A stretch of 64,000 nucleotides of DNA from Litoditis marina. Its lineage: Eukaryota > Nematoda > Chromadorea > Rhabditida > Rhabditidae. The notes beneath the pieces were generated by a model. That model did no database searches. It saw only the letters and a list, made by a program, of their open reading frames with translations, and was not told where the DNA came from. Both the position numbers and the translations under genes were made by a program. Every line of letters starts with the position of its first letter. Position 1 is the first letter of the stretch. This document shows positions 48,423 to 61,535 of this stretch, piece after piece. The stretch covers positions 117,969 to 181,968 of the forward strand of contig CAXIWQ010000464.1 in NCBI GenBank assembly GCA_964036275.1, read 5' to 3'.

Positions 48423-51400
48423 TCAGGTTTTTGTAGCTGGGAGCAACAGACTTGATAGCCGTATGAACTTTTTTCTGTAGCTGCAAGGCAAAGAGGTAAT
48501 AACCGCGTTAATTTGTCTTTTGTGGCTGTGCGCCACAGAATACAAAGTCGTATTAGGTTTTTGTAGCCATGAGCAACAGACTTGAAAGCCGTATAAACTT
48601 TTTTTCTGTAGCTGCAAGGCAAAGAGTCGATAACCACGTTAATTCGTATTTTGTGGCTGTGCGCCACAGAATAGATTGTCGTATTAGGTTTTTGTAGCTG
48701 GGAGCAACAGACTTGATAGCCGTATGAACTTTTTTCTGTAGCTGCAAGGCAAAGAGGTAATAACCGCGTTAATTTGTCTTTTGTGGCTGTGCGCCACAGG
48801 ATATAAAGTCGTATTAGGTTTTTGTAGCCATGAGCAACAGACTTGAAAGCCGTATAAACTTTTTTTCTGTAGCTGCAAGGCAAAGAGTCGATAACCACGT
48901 TAATTCGTATTTTGTGGCTGTGCGCCACAGAATAGATTGTCGTATTAGGTGTTTGTAGCTGGGAGCAACAGATTTGATAGCCGTATGAAATGTTCTCTGT
49001 AACTGCAAGGCAAAGAGTCAATAACCGCGTTAATTTGTATTTTGTGGCTGTGCGCCACAGAATATAAAGTCGTATTATGTTTTTGTAGTTGGGAGCAACA
49101 GACTTGATAGCCGTATGATTTTTTTTGTAGCTGCAAGTCAAAATGTCAATAACCGCGTTAATTCGTTTTTGTGGCTGTGCGCCACAGAATAGATTGTCGT
49201 ATTAGGTTTTTGTAGCTGGGAGCAACAGACTTGATAGCCGTATTAACTTTTTTCTGTAGCTGCAAAGCAAACAGTCGATAACCGCGTTAATTCGTATTTT
49301 GTGGCTGTGCGCCACAGAATAGATAGTCGTATTAGGTTTTTGTAGCTGGGAGCAACATACTTGATAGCCGTATAAACTTTTTTCTGTAGCTGCACGGCAA
49401 AGAGTCAATAACCGCGTTAATTTGTCTTTTGTGGCTGTGCGCCACAGAATATAAAGTCGTATTAGGTTTTTGTAGCCATGAGCAACAGACTTGATAGCCG
49501 TATAAACTTTTTTCTGTAGCTGCGAGGCAAAGAGGTAATAACCGCGTTAATTTGTCTTTTGTGGCTGTGCGCCACAGAATAGATTGTCGTATCAGGTTTT
49601 TGTAGCTGGGAGCAACAGACTTGATAGCCGTATGAACTTTTCTCTGTAGCTGCAAGCCAACAAGTCGATAACCGCGATAATTCGTATTTTGTGGCTGTGC
49701 GCCACAGAATAGATTGTCGTATTAGGTTTTTGTAGCTGGGAGCAACAGATTTGATAGCCGTATGGACTGTTCTCTGTAGCTGCAAGGCAAAGAGTCGATA
49801 ACCGCGTTAATTCGTATTTTGTGGCTGTGCGCCACAGAATAGTATTAGGTTTTTGTAGCTGGGAGCAACATACTTGATAGCCGTATAACCTTTTTCCTGT
49901 AGCTGCACGGCAAAGAGTCAATAACCGCGTTAATTTGTCTTTTGTGGCTGTGCGCCACAGAATATAAAGTCGAATTAGGTTTTCGTAGCTGGGAGCAACA
50001 GACTTGATAGCCGTATGAACTTTTTTCTGTAGCTGCAAGGCAAAGAGGTAATAACCGCGTTAATTTGTCTTTTGTGGCTGTGCGCCACAGAATAGATTGT
50101 CGTATCAGGTTTTTGTAGCTGGGAGCAACAGACTTGATAGCCGTATGAACTTTTCTCTGTAGCTGCAAGCCAACAAGTCGATAACCGCGATAATTCGTAT
50201 TTTGTGGCTGTGCGCCACAGAATAGTATTAGGTTTTTGTAGCTGGGAGCAACATACTTGATAGCCGTATAACCTTTTTCCTGTAGCTGCACGGCAAAGAG
50301 TCAATAACCGCGTTAATTTGTCTTTTGTGGCTGTGCGCCACAGAATATAAAGTCGTATTAGGTTTTCGTAGCTGGGAGCAACAGACTTGATAGCCGTATA
50401 AACTTTTTTCTGTAGCTGCAAGGCAAAGAGGTAATAACCGCGTTAATTTGTCTTTTGTGGCTGTGCGCCACAGAATAGATTGTCGTATCAGGTTTTTGTA
50501 GCTGGGAGCAACAGACTTGATAGCCGTATGAACTTTTCTCTGTAGCTGCAAGCCAACAAGTCGATAACCGCGATAATTCGTATTTTGTGGCTGTGCGCCA
50601 CAGAAAAGATTGTCGTATTAGGTTTTTGTAGCTGGGAGCAACATATTTGATAGCCGTATGAACTGTTCTCTGTAGCTGCAAGGCAAAGAGTCGATAACCG
50701 CGTTAATTCGTATTTTGTGGCTGTGCGCCACATAATAGTATTAGGTTTTTGTAGCTGGGAGCAACATACTTGATAGCCGTATAACCTTTTTCCTGTAGCT
50801 GCACGGCAAAGAGTCAATAACCGCGTTAATTTGTCTTTTGTGGCTGTGCGCCACAGAATATAAAGTCGAATTAGGTTTTCGTAGCTGGGAGCAACAGACT
50901 TGATAGCCGTATGAACTTTTTTTCTGTAGCTGCAAAGCAAAGAGGTAATAACCGCGTTAATTTGTCTTTTGTGGCTGTGCGCCACAGAATAGATTGTCGT
51001 ATCAGGTTTTTGTAGCTGGGAGCAACAGACTTGATAGCCGTATAAACTTTTCTCTGTAGCTGCAAGCCAACAAGTCGATAACCGCGATAATTCGTATTTT
51101 GTGGCTGTGCGCCACAGAATAGATTGTTGTATTAGGTTTTTGTAGCTGGGAGCAACAGATTTGATAGCCGTATGAACTGTTCTCTGTAGCTGCAAGGCAA
51201 AGAGTCGATAACCGCGTTAATTCGTAATTTGTGGCTGTGCGCCACAGAATAGATAGTCGTATTAGGTTTTTGTAGCTGGGAGCAACAGACTTGATAGCCG
51301 TATGAACTTCTTTCTGTAGCTGCAAGGCAAAGAGGTAATAACCGCGTTAATTTGTCTTTTGTGGCTGTGCGCCTTAGAATAGATTGTCGTATCAGGTTTT

Positions 51401-52108
51401 TGTAGCTGGGAGCAACAGACTTGATAGCCGTATGAACTTTTTTCTGTAGCTGCAAGGCAAAGAGGTAATAACCGCGTTAATTTGTCTTTTGTGGCTGTGC
51501 GCCACAGGATATAAAGTCGCATTAGGTTTTTGTAGCCATGAGCAACAGACTTGAAAGCCGTATAAACTTTTTTTCTGTAGCTGCAAGGCAAAGAGTTGAT
51601 AACCACGTTAATTCGTATTTTGTGGCTGTGCGCCACAGAATAGATTGTCGTATTAGGTTTTTGTAGCCATGAGCAACAGACTTGATAGCCGTATAAACTT
51701 TTTTCTGTAGCTGCAAGGCAAAGAGTCGATAACCGCGTAAATTCGTATTTTGTGGCTGTGCGCCACAGAATAGATTGTCGTATTAGGTTTTTGTAGCTGG
51801 AGCAACAGACTTGATAGCCGTATAAACTTTTTTCTGTAGCTGCTAGGCAAAGAGTCGATAACCGCGTTAATTCGTATTTTGTGGCTGTGCGCCACAGAAT
51901 AGATTGTCGTATTAGGTTTTTGTAGCTGGGAGCAACAGATTTGATAGCCGTATGAAATGTTCTCTGTAACTGCAAGGCAAAGAGTCAATAACCGCGTTAA
52001 TTTGTATTTTGTGGCTGTGCGCCACAGAATATAAAGTCGTATTATGTTTTTGTAGTTGGGAGCAACAGACTTGATAGCCGTATGATTTTTTTTGTAGCTG
52101 CAAGTCAA
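48423..52108. repeat. 2969 bp repeat with a 261 bp two-monomer duplication in copy 1
   Basis: The monomer pair with ACTTGAAAGCC and ATAACCACGTT occurs near 48582-48640 and again 261 bp later (48843-48900). A single copy returns near 51551-51606, shifted 2969 bp from the first. The preceding GCGCCTTAG monomer (48408 and 51371) and the following TAACTGCAAGGC and AAGTCAAAATG monomers are also shared. Confidence 0.72.
49590..51200. repeat. Short-period C block (about 383 and 513 bp units)
   Basis: The 7 bp-deleted monomer recurs at 49841, 50222 and 50734. Each is followed by the CTGCACGGC, GAGGTAATAACC and AAGCCAACAAG monomers, with one extra CTGTTCTC monomer in the longer unit. Units therefore alternate three and four monomers, as in the 32-34 kb block. 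Confidence 0.7.
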
Positions 52109-52124
52109 AATGTCAATAACCGCG

Positions 52125-55100
52125 TTAATTCGTTTTTGTGGCTGTGCGCCACAGAATAGATTGTCGTATTAGGTTTTTTGTAGCTGGGAGCAACAGACTT
52201 GATAGCCGTATTAACTTTTTTCTGTAGCTGCAAAGCAAACAGTCGATAACCGCGTTAATTCGTATTTTGTGGCTGTGCGCCACAGAATAGATAGTCGTAT
52301 TAGGTTTTTGTAGCTGGGAGCAACATACTTGATAGCCGTATAAACTTTTTTCTGTAGCTGCACGGCAAAGAGTCAATAACCGCGTTAATTTGTCTTTTGT
52401 GGCTGTGCGCCACAGAATATAAAGTCGTATTAGGTTTTTGTAGCCATGAGCAACAGACTTGATAGCCGTATAAACTTTTTTCTGTAGCTGCAAGGAAGGC
52501 AAAGAGGTAATAACCGCGTTAATTTGTCTTTTGTGGCTGTGCGCCACAGAATAGATTGTCGTATCAGGTTTTTGTAGCTGGGAGCAACAGACTTGATAGC
52601 CGTATGAACTTTTCTCTGTAGCTGCAAGCCAACAAGTCGATAACCGCGATAATTCGTATTTTGTGGCTGTGCGCCACAGAATAGTATTAGGTTTTTGTAG
52701 CTGGGAGCAACATACTTGATAGCCGTATAACCTTTTTCCTGTAGCTGCACGGCAAAGAGTCAATAACCGCGTTAATTTGTCTTTTGTGGCTGTGCGCCAC
52801 AGAATATAAAGTCGAATTAGGTTTTCGTAGCTGGGAGCAACAGACTTGATAGCCGTATGAACTTTTTTCTGTAGCTGCAAGGCAAAGAGGTAATAACCGC
52901 GTTAATTTGTCTTTTGTGGCTGTGCGCCACAGAATATAAAGTCGTATTAGGTTTTTGTAGCCATGAGCAACAGACTTGATAGCCGTATAAACTTTTTTCT
53001 GTAGCTGCAAGGCAAAGAGGTAATAACCGCGTTAATTTGTCTTTTGTGGCTGTGCGCCACAGAATAGATTGTCGTATCAGGTTTTTGTAGCTGGGAGCAA
53101 CAGACTTGATAGCCGTATGAACTTTTCTCTGTAGCTGCAAGCCAACAAGTCGATAACCGCGATAATTCGTATTTTGTGGCTGTGCGCCACAGAATAGATT
53201 GTCGTATTAGGTTTTTGCAGCTGGGAGCAACAGATTTGATAGCCGTATGGACTGTTCTCTGTAGCTGCAAGGCAAAGAGTCGATAACCGCGTTAATTCGT
53301 ATTTTGTGGCTGTGCGCCACAGAATAGTATTAGGTTTTTGTAGCTGGGAGCAACATACTTGATAGCCGTATAACCTTTTTCCTGTAGCTGCACGGCAAAG
53401 AGTCAATAACCGCGTTAATTTGTCTTTTGTGGCTGTGCGCCACAGAATATAAAGTCGAATTAGGTTTTCGTAGCTGGGAGCAACAGACTTGATAGCCGTA
53501 TGAACTTTTCTCTGTAGCTGCAAGGCAAAGAGGTAATAACCGCGTTAATTTGTCTTTTGTGGCTGTGCGCCACAGAATAGATGTCGTATCAGGTTTTTGT
53601 AGCTGGGAGCAACAGACTTGATAGCCGTATGAACTTTTCTCTGTAGCTGCAAGCCAACAAGTCGATAACCGCGTAAATTCGTATTTTGTGGCTGTGCGCC
53701 ACAGAATAGATTGTCGTATTAGGTTTTTGTAGCTGGAGCAACAGACTTGATAGCCGTATAAACTTTTTTCTGTAGCTGCAAGGCAAAGAGGGTAATAACC
53801 GCGTTAATTTGTTTTTTTGTGGCTGTGCGCCACAGAATATAAAGTCGTATTAGGTTTTTTGTAGCTGGGAGCAACAGATTTGATAGCCGTATGAAATGTT
53901 CTCTGTAACTGCAAGGCAAAGAGTCAATAACCGCGTTAATTTGTATTTTGTGGCTGTGCGCCACAGAATATAAAGTCGTATTATGTTTTTGTAGTTGGAA
54001 GCAACAGACTTGATAGCCGTATGATTTTTTTTTTGTAGCTGCAAGTCAAAATGTCAATAACCGCGTTAATTCGTCTTTGTGGCTGTGCGCCTCAGAATAG
54101 ATTGTCGTATTAGGTTTTTGTAGCTGGGAGCAACAGATTTGATAGCCGTATGAAATGTTCTCTGTAACTGCGAGGCAAAGAGTCAATAACCGCGTTAATT
54201 CGTCTTTTGTGGCTGTGCGCCACAGAATATATAGTCGTATTAGGTTTTTGTAGCTGGGAGCAACAAACTTGATAGCCGTATGAACTTTTCTCTGTAGCTG
54301 CAAGCCAACAAGTCGATAACCGCGATAATTTGTATCTTGTGGCTGTGCGCCACAGAATAGATTGTCGTATTAGGTTTTTGTAGCTGGGAGCAACAGATTT
54401 GATAGCCGTATGAACTGTTCTCTGTAGCTGCAAGGCAAAGAGTCGATAACCGCGTCAATTCGTATTTTGTGGCTGTGCGCCACAGAATATATAGTCGTAT
54501 TAGGTTTTTGTAGCTGGGAGCAACATACTTGATAGCCGTATAAACTTTTTTCTGTAGCTGCACGGCAAAGAGTCAATAACCGCGTTAATTTGTCTTTTGT
54601 GGCTGTGCGCCACAGAATATAAAGTCGTATTAGGTTTTTGTAGCCATGAGCAACAGACTTGATAGCCGTATAAACTTTTTTCTGTAGCTGCAAGGCAAAG
54701 AGGTAATAACCGCGTTAATTTGTCTTTTGTGGCTGTGCGTCACAGAATAGATTGTCGTATCAGGTTTTTGTAGCTGGGAGCAACAGACTTGATAGCCGTA
54801 TTAACTTTTTTCTGTAGCTGCAAAGCAAACAGTCGATAACCGCGTTAATTCGTATTTTGTGGCTGTGCGCCACAGAATAGATAGTCGTATTAGGTTTTTG
54901 TAGCTGGGAGCAACATACTTGATAGCCGTATAAACTTTTTTCTGTAGCTGCACGGCAAAGAGTCAATAACCGCGTTAATTTGTCTTTTGTGGCTGTGCGC
55001 CACAGAATATAAAGTCGTATTAGGTTTTTGTAGCCATGAGCAACAGACTTGATAGCCGTATAAACTTTTTTCTGTAGCTGCAAGGAAGGCAAAGAGGTAA

Positions 55101-57300
55101 TAACCGCGTTAATTTGTCTTTTGTGGCTGTGCGCCACAGAATAGATTGTCGTATCAGGTTTTTGTAGCTGGGAGCAACAGACTTGATAGCCGTATGAACT
55201 TTTCTCTGTAGCTGCAAGCCAACAAGTCGATAACCGCGATAATTCGTATTTTGTGGCTGTGCGCCACAGAATAGTATTAGGTTTTTGTAGCTGGGAGCAA
55301 CACACTTGATAGCCGTATAACCTTTTTCCTGTAGCTGCACGGCAAAGAGTCAATAACCGCGTTAATTTGTCTTTTGTGGCTGTGCGCCACAGAATATAAA
55401 GTCGAATTAGGTTTTCGTAGCTGGGAGCAACAGACTTGATAGCCGTATGAACTTTTTTCTGTAGCTGCAAGGCAAAGAGGTAATAACCGCGTTAATTTGT
55501 CTTTTGTGGCTGTGCGCCACAGAATATAAAGTCGTATTAGGTTTTTGTAGCCATGAGCAACAGACTTGATAGCCGTATAAACTTTTTTCTGTAGCTGCAA
55601 GGCAAAGAGGTAATAACCGCGTTAATTTGTCTTTTGTGGCTGTGCGCCACAGAATAGATTGTCGTATCAGGTTTTTGTAGCTGGGAGCAACAGACTTGAT
55701 AGCCGTATGAACTTTTCTCTGTAGCTGCAAGCCAACAAGTCGATAACCGCGATAATTCGTATTTTGTGGCTGTGCGCCACAGAATAGATTGTCGTATTAG
55801 GTTTTTGTAGCTGGGAGCAACAGATTTGATAGCCGTATGGACTGTTCTCTGTAGCTGCAAGGCAAAGAGTCGATAACCGCGTTAATTCGTATTTTGTGGC
55901 TGTGCGCCACAGAATAGTATTAGGTTTTTGTAGCTGGGAGCAACATACTTGATAGCCGTATAACCTTTTTCCTGTAGCTGCACGGCAAAGAGTCAATAAC
56001 CGCGTTAATTTGTATTTTGTGGCTGTGCGCCACAGAATATAAAGTCGAATTAGGTTTTCGTAGCTGGGAGCAACAGACTTGATAGCCGTATGATTTTTTT
56101 TTGTAGCTGCAAGTCAAAATGTCAATAACCGCGTTAATTTGTCTTTTGTGGCTGTGCGCCACAGAATAGATTGTCGTATCAGGTTTTTGTAGCTGGGAGC
56201 AACATACTTGATAGCCGTATAAAATGTTCTCTGTAACTGCGAGGCAAAGAGTCAATAACCGCGTTAATTCGTCTTTTGTGGCTGTGCGCCACAGAATATA
56301 TAGTCGTATTAGGTTTTTGTAGCTGGGAGCAACAAACTTGATAGCCGTATGAACTTTGTGGCTGTGCGCCTCAGAATAGATTGTCGTATTAGGTTTTTGT
56401 AGCTGGGAGCAACAGATTTGATAGCCGTATGAAATGTTCTCTGTAACTGCGAGGTAAAGAGTCAATAACCGCGTTAATTCGTCTTTTGTGGCTGTGCGCC
56501 ACAGAATATATAGTCGTATTAGGTTTTTGTAGATGGGAGCAACAAACTTGATAGCCGTATGAACTTTTCTCTGTAGCTGCAAGCCAACAAGTCGATAACC
56601 GCGATAATTTGTATCTTGTGGCTGTGCGCCACAGAATAGATTGTCGTATTAGGTTTTTGTAGCTGGGAGCAACAGATTTGATAGCCGTATGAAATATTCT
56701 CTGTAACTGCGAGGCAAAGAGTCGATAACCGCGTCAATTCGTATTTTGTGGCTGTGCGCCACAGAATAGATAGTCGTATTAGGTTTTTGTAGCTGGGAGC
56801 AACATACTTGGTAGCCGTATAACCTTTTTCCTGTAGCTGCACGGCAAAGAGTCAATAACCGCGTTAATTTGTCTTTTGTGGCTGTGCGCCACAGAATAGA
56901 TTGTCGTATTAGGTTTTTGTAGCTGGGAGCAACAGATTTGATAGCCGTATGAAATATTCTCTGTAACTGCGAGGCAAAGAGTCAATAACCGCGTTAATTC
57001 GTCTTTTTGTGGCTGTGCGCCACAGAATATATAGTCGTATTAGGTTTTTGTAGCTGGAGCAACAGACTTGATAGCCGTATGAACTGTTCTCTGTAGCTGC
57101 AAGGCAAAGAGTCGATAACCGCGTTAATTCGTATTCTGTGGCTGGTGCGCCACAGAATAGATAGTCGTATTAGGTTTTTTTAGCTGGGAGCAACATACTT
57201 GATAGCCGTATAACCTTTTTCCTGTAGCTGCACGGCAAAGAGTCAATATCCGCGTTAATTTGTCTTTTGTAACTGTGCGCCACAGAATATAGAGTCGTAT
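52125..57300. repeat. 2590 bp HOR (20 monomers), two copies
   Basis: The order at about 52.19-54.0 kb returns at about 54.78-56.6 kb with a constant 2590 bp shift. The decisive shared marker is a 4 bp insertion found nowhere else, CTGCAAGGAAGGC at 52490 and 55080. The 7 bp-deleted monomers (52682/55272 and 53325/55915) and TATGGACTGTTC (near 53247 and 55837) agree. The end of the second copy is degraded: it contains a truncated 80 bp monomer and several private changes. Confidence 0.82.
56319..56398. repeat. 80 bp truncated monomer lacking sub-repeat b
   Basis: GCCGTATGAACTT is joined directly to TGTGGCTGTGCGCC. About 50 bp are missing, comprising the second T-tract, CTGTAGCTGCAAGCC and the ATAACCGCG block. 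Sub-repeats a and c are left intact and adjacent. The unit is unique in the window. Confidence 0.82.
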
Positions 57301-57429
57301 TAGGTTTTCGTAGCTGGGAGCAACAGACTTGATAGCCGTATGAATTTTTTTCTGTAGCTGCAAGGCAAAGAGGTAATAACCGCGTTAATTTGTCTTTTGT
57401 GGCTGTGCGCCACAGAATATATTGTCGTA

Positions 57430-60400
57430 TCAGGTTTTTGTAGCTGGGAGCAACAGACTTGATAGCCGTATGAACTTTTCTATGTAGCTGCAAGCCAACA
57501 AGTCGATAACCGCGATAATTCGTATTTTGTGGCTGTGCGCCACAGAATAGATAGTCGTATTAGGTTTTTGTAGCTGGGAGCAACATATTTGATAGCCGTA
57601 TAACCTTTTTCCTGTAGCTGCACGGCAAAGAGTCAATAACCGCGTTAATTTGTCTTTTGTGGCTGTGCGCCACAGAATATAAAGTCGTATTAGGTTTTTT
57701 GTAGCTGGGAGCAACAGACTTGATAGCCGTATGAACTTTTTTCTGTAGCTGCAAGGCAAAGAGGTAATAACCGCGTTAATTTGTCTTTTGTGGCTGTGCG
57801 CCACAGAATAGATTGTCGTATCAGGTTTTTGTAGCTGGGAGCAACAGACTTGATAGCCGTATGAACTTTTTTCTGTAGCTGCAAGGCAAAGAGGTAATAA
57901 CCGCGTTAATTTGTCTTTTGTGGCTGTGCGCCACAGAATAGATTGTCGTATCAGGTGTTTGTAGCTGGGAGCAACAGACTTGATAGCCGTATGAACTTTT
58001 TTCTGTAGCTGCAAGGCAAAGAGGTAATAACCGCGTTAATTTGTCTTTTGTGGCTGTGCGCCATAGGATATAAAGTCGTATTAGGTTTTTGTAGCCATGA
58101 GCAACAGACTTGATAGCCGTATAAACTTTTTTTTGTAGCTGCAAGGCAAAGAGTCGATAACCGCGTTATATCGTATTTTGTGGCTGTGTGCCACAGAATA
58201 GATAGTTGTATTGGGTTTTTCTAGCTGGGAGCAACATACTTGATAGCCATATAAACTTTTTTCTGTAGCTGCACGGCAAAGAGTCAATAACCGCGTTAAT
58301 TTGTCTTTTGTGGCTGTGCGCCACAGAATATAAAGTCGTATTAGGTTTTTGTAGCTGGGAGCAACAGACTTGATAGCCGTATAAACTTTTTTTCTGTAGC
58401 TGCAAGGCAAAGAGATAATAACCGCGTTAATTTGTCTTTTGTGGCTGTGCGCCACAGAATATAAAGTCGTATTAGGTTTTAGTAGCTGGGAGCAACAGAT
58501 TTGATAGCCGTATGAAATGTTCTCTGTAACTGCGAGGCAAAGAGTCAATAACCGCGTTAATTCGTCTTTTGTGGCTGTGCGCCACAGAATATATAGTCGT
58601 ATTAGGGTTTTGTAGCTGGGAGCAACAGACTTGATAGCCGTATGAACTTTTCTCTGTAGCTGCAAGCCAACAAGTCGATAACCGCGATAATTTGTATTTT
58701 GTGGCTGTGCGCCACAGAATAGATTGTCGTATTAGGTTTTTGTAGCTGAGAGCAACAGATTTGATAGCCGTTTGGACTGTTCTCTGTAGCTGCAAGGCAA
58801 AGAGTCGATAACCGCGTTAATTCGTATTTTGTGGCTGTGCGCCACAGAATAGTATTAGGTTTTTGTAGCTGGGAGCAACATACTTGATAGCCGTATAACC
58901 TTTTTCCTGTAGCTGCACGGCAAAGAGTCAATAACCGCGTTAATTTGTCTTTTGTGGCTGTGCGCCACAGAATATAAAGTCGAATTAGGTTTTCGTAGCT
59001 GGAAGCAACAGACTTGATAGCCGTATGAACTTTTTTCTGTAGCTGCAAGGCAAAGAGGTAATAACCGCGTTAATTTGTCTTTTGTGGCTGTGCGCCACAG
59101 AATAGATTGTCGTATCAGGTTTTTGTAGCTGGGAGCAACAGACTTGATAGCCGTATGAACTTTTCTCTGTAGCTGCAAGCCAACAAGTCGATAACCGCGT
59201 AAATTCGTATTTTGTGGCTGTGCGCCACAGAATAGATTGTCGTATTAGGTTTTTGTAGCTGGGAGCAACAGACTTGATAGCCGTATAAACTTTTTTCTGT
59301 AGCTGCAAGGCAAAGAGGTAATAACCGCGTTAATTGGTCTTTTGTGGCTGTGCGCCACAGAATATAAAGTCGTATTAGGTTTTTGTAGCTGGGAGCAACA
59401 GATTTGATAGCCGTATGAAATGTTCTCTGTAACTGCAAGACAAAGAGTCAATAACCGCGTTAATTTGTATTTTGTGGCTGTGCGCCACAGAATATAAAGT
59501 CGTATTATGTTTTTGTAGTTGGAAGCAACAGACTTGATAGCCGTATGATTTTTTTTTGTAGCTGCAAGTCAAAATGTCAATAACCGCGTTAATTCGTCTT
59601 TGTGGCTGTGCGCCTCAGAATAGATTGTCGTATTAGGTTTTTGTAGCTGGGAGCAACAGATTTGATAGCCGTATGAAATGTTCTCTGTAACTGCGAGGCA
59701 AAGAGTCAATAACCGCGTTAATTCGTCTTTTGTGGCTGTGCGCCACAGAATATATAGTCGTATTAGGTTTTTGTAGCTGGGAGCAACAAACTTGATAGCC
59801 GTATGAACTTTTCTCTGTAGCTGCAAGCCAACAAGTCGATAACCGCGATAATTTGTATTTTGTGTGCGCCTCAGAATAGATTGTCGTATTAGGTTTTTGT
59901 AGCTGGGAGCAACAGATTTGATAGCCGTATGAAATGTTCTCTGTAACTGCGAGGCAAAGAGTCAATAACCGCGTTAATTCGTCTTTTGTGGCTGTGCGCC
60001 ACAGAATATATAGTCGTATTAGGTTTTTGTAGCTGGGAGCAACAAACTTGATAGCCGTATGAACTTTTCTCTGTAGCTGCAAGCCAACAAGTCGATAACC
60101 GCGATAATTCGTATTTTGTGGCTGTGCGCCACAGAATATAAAGTCGTATTATGTTTTTGTAGTTGGAAGCAACAGACTTGATAGCCGTATGATTTTTTTT
60201 TTGTAGCTGCAAGTCAAAATGTCAATAACCGCGTTAATTCGTCTTTGTGGCTGTGCGCCTCAGAATAGATTGTCGTATTAGGTTTTTGTAGCTGGGAGCA
60301 ACAGATTTGATAGCCGTATGAAATGTTCTCTGTAACTGCGAGGCAAAGAGTCAATAACCGCGTTAATTCGTCTTTTGTGGCTGTGCGCCACAGAATATAT

Positions 60401-61535
60401 AGTCGTATTAGGTTTTTGTAGCTGGGAGCAACAAACTTGATAGCCGTATGAACTTTTCTCTGTAGCTGCAAGCCAACAAGTCGATAACCGCGATAATTTG
60501 TATTTTGTGTGCGCCTCAGAATAGATTGTCGTATTAGGTTTTTGTAGCTGGGAGCAACAGATTTGATAGCCGTATGAAATGTTTCTCTGTAACTGCGAGG
60601 CAAAGAGTCAATAACCGCGTTAATTCGTCTTTTGTGGCTGTGCGCCACAGAATATATAGTCGTATTAGGTTTTTGTAGCTGGGAGCAACAAACTTGATAG
60701 CCGTATGAACTTTTCTCTGTAGCTGCAAGCCAACAAGTCGATAACCGCGATAATTCGTATTTTGTGGCTGTGCGCCACAGAATAGATAGTCGTATTAGGT
60801 TTTTGTAGCTGGGAGCAACATATTTGATAGCCGTATAACCTTTTTCCTGTAGCTGCACGGCAAAGAGTCAATAACCGCGTTAATTTGTCTTTTGTGGCTG
60901 TGCGCCACAGAATATAAAGTCGTATTAGGTTTTTGTAGCTGGGAGCAACAGACTTGATAGCCGTATGAACTTTTTTCTGTAGCTGCAAGGCAAAGAGGTA
61001 ATAACCGCGTTAATTTGTCTTTTGTGGCTGTGCGCCACAGAATAGATTGTCGTATCAGGTTTTTGTAGCTGGGAGCAACAGACTTGATAGCCGTATGAAC
61101 TTTTTTCTGTAGCTGCAAGGCAAAGAGGTAATAACCGCGTTAATTTGTCTTTTGTGGCTGTGCGCCACAGAATAGATTGTCGTATCAGGTTTTTGTAGCT
61201 GGGAGCAACAGACTTGATAGCCGTATGAACTTTTTTCTGTAGCTGCAAGGCAAAAAGGTAATAACCGCGTTAATTTGTCTTTTGTGGCTGTGCGCCATAG
61301 GATATAAAGTCGTATTAGGTTTTTGTAGCCATGAGCAACAGACTTGATAGCCGTATAAACTTTTTTTTGTAGCTGCAAGGCAAAGAGTCGATAACCGCGT
61401 TATATCGTATTTTGTGGCTGTGTGCCACAGAATAGATAGTTGTATTGGGTTTTTCTAGCTGGGAGCAACATACTTGATAGCCATATAAACTTTTTTCTGT
61501 AGCTGCACGGCAAAGAGTCAATAACCGCGTTAATT
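57430..61535. repeat. 3234 bp repeat: shared blocks 57430-58300 and 60665-61535
   Basis: A series of near-identical GAGGTAATAACC monomers ending in GCGCCATAGGATATAAAG and CCATGAGC recurs with a shift of 3234-3235 bp (GCCATAGG near 58062 and 61296). Copy 2 has CAAAAAGGTAA near 61252 and copy 1 has CAGGTGTTTG near 57953 as private changes. Confidence 0.75.
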
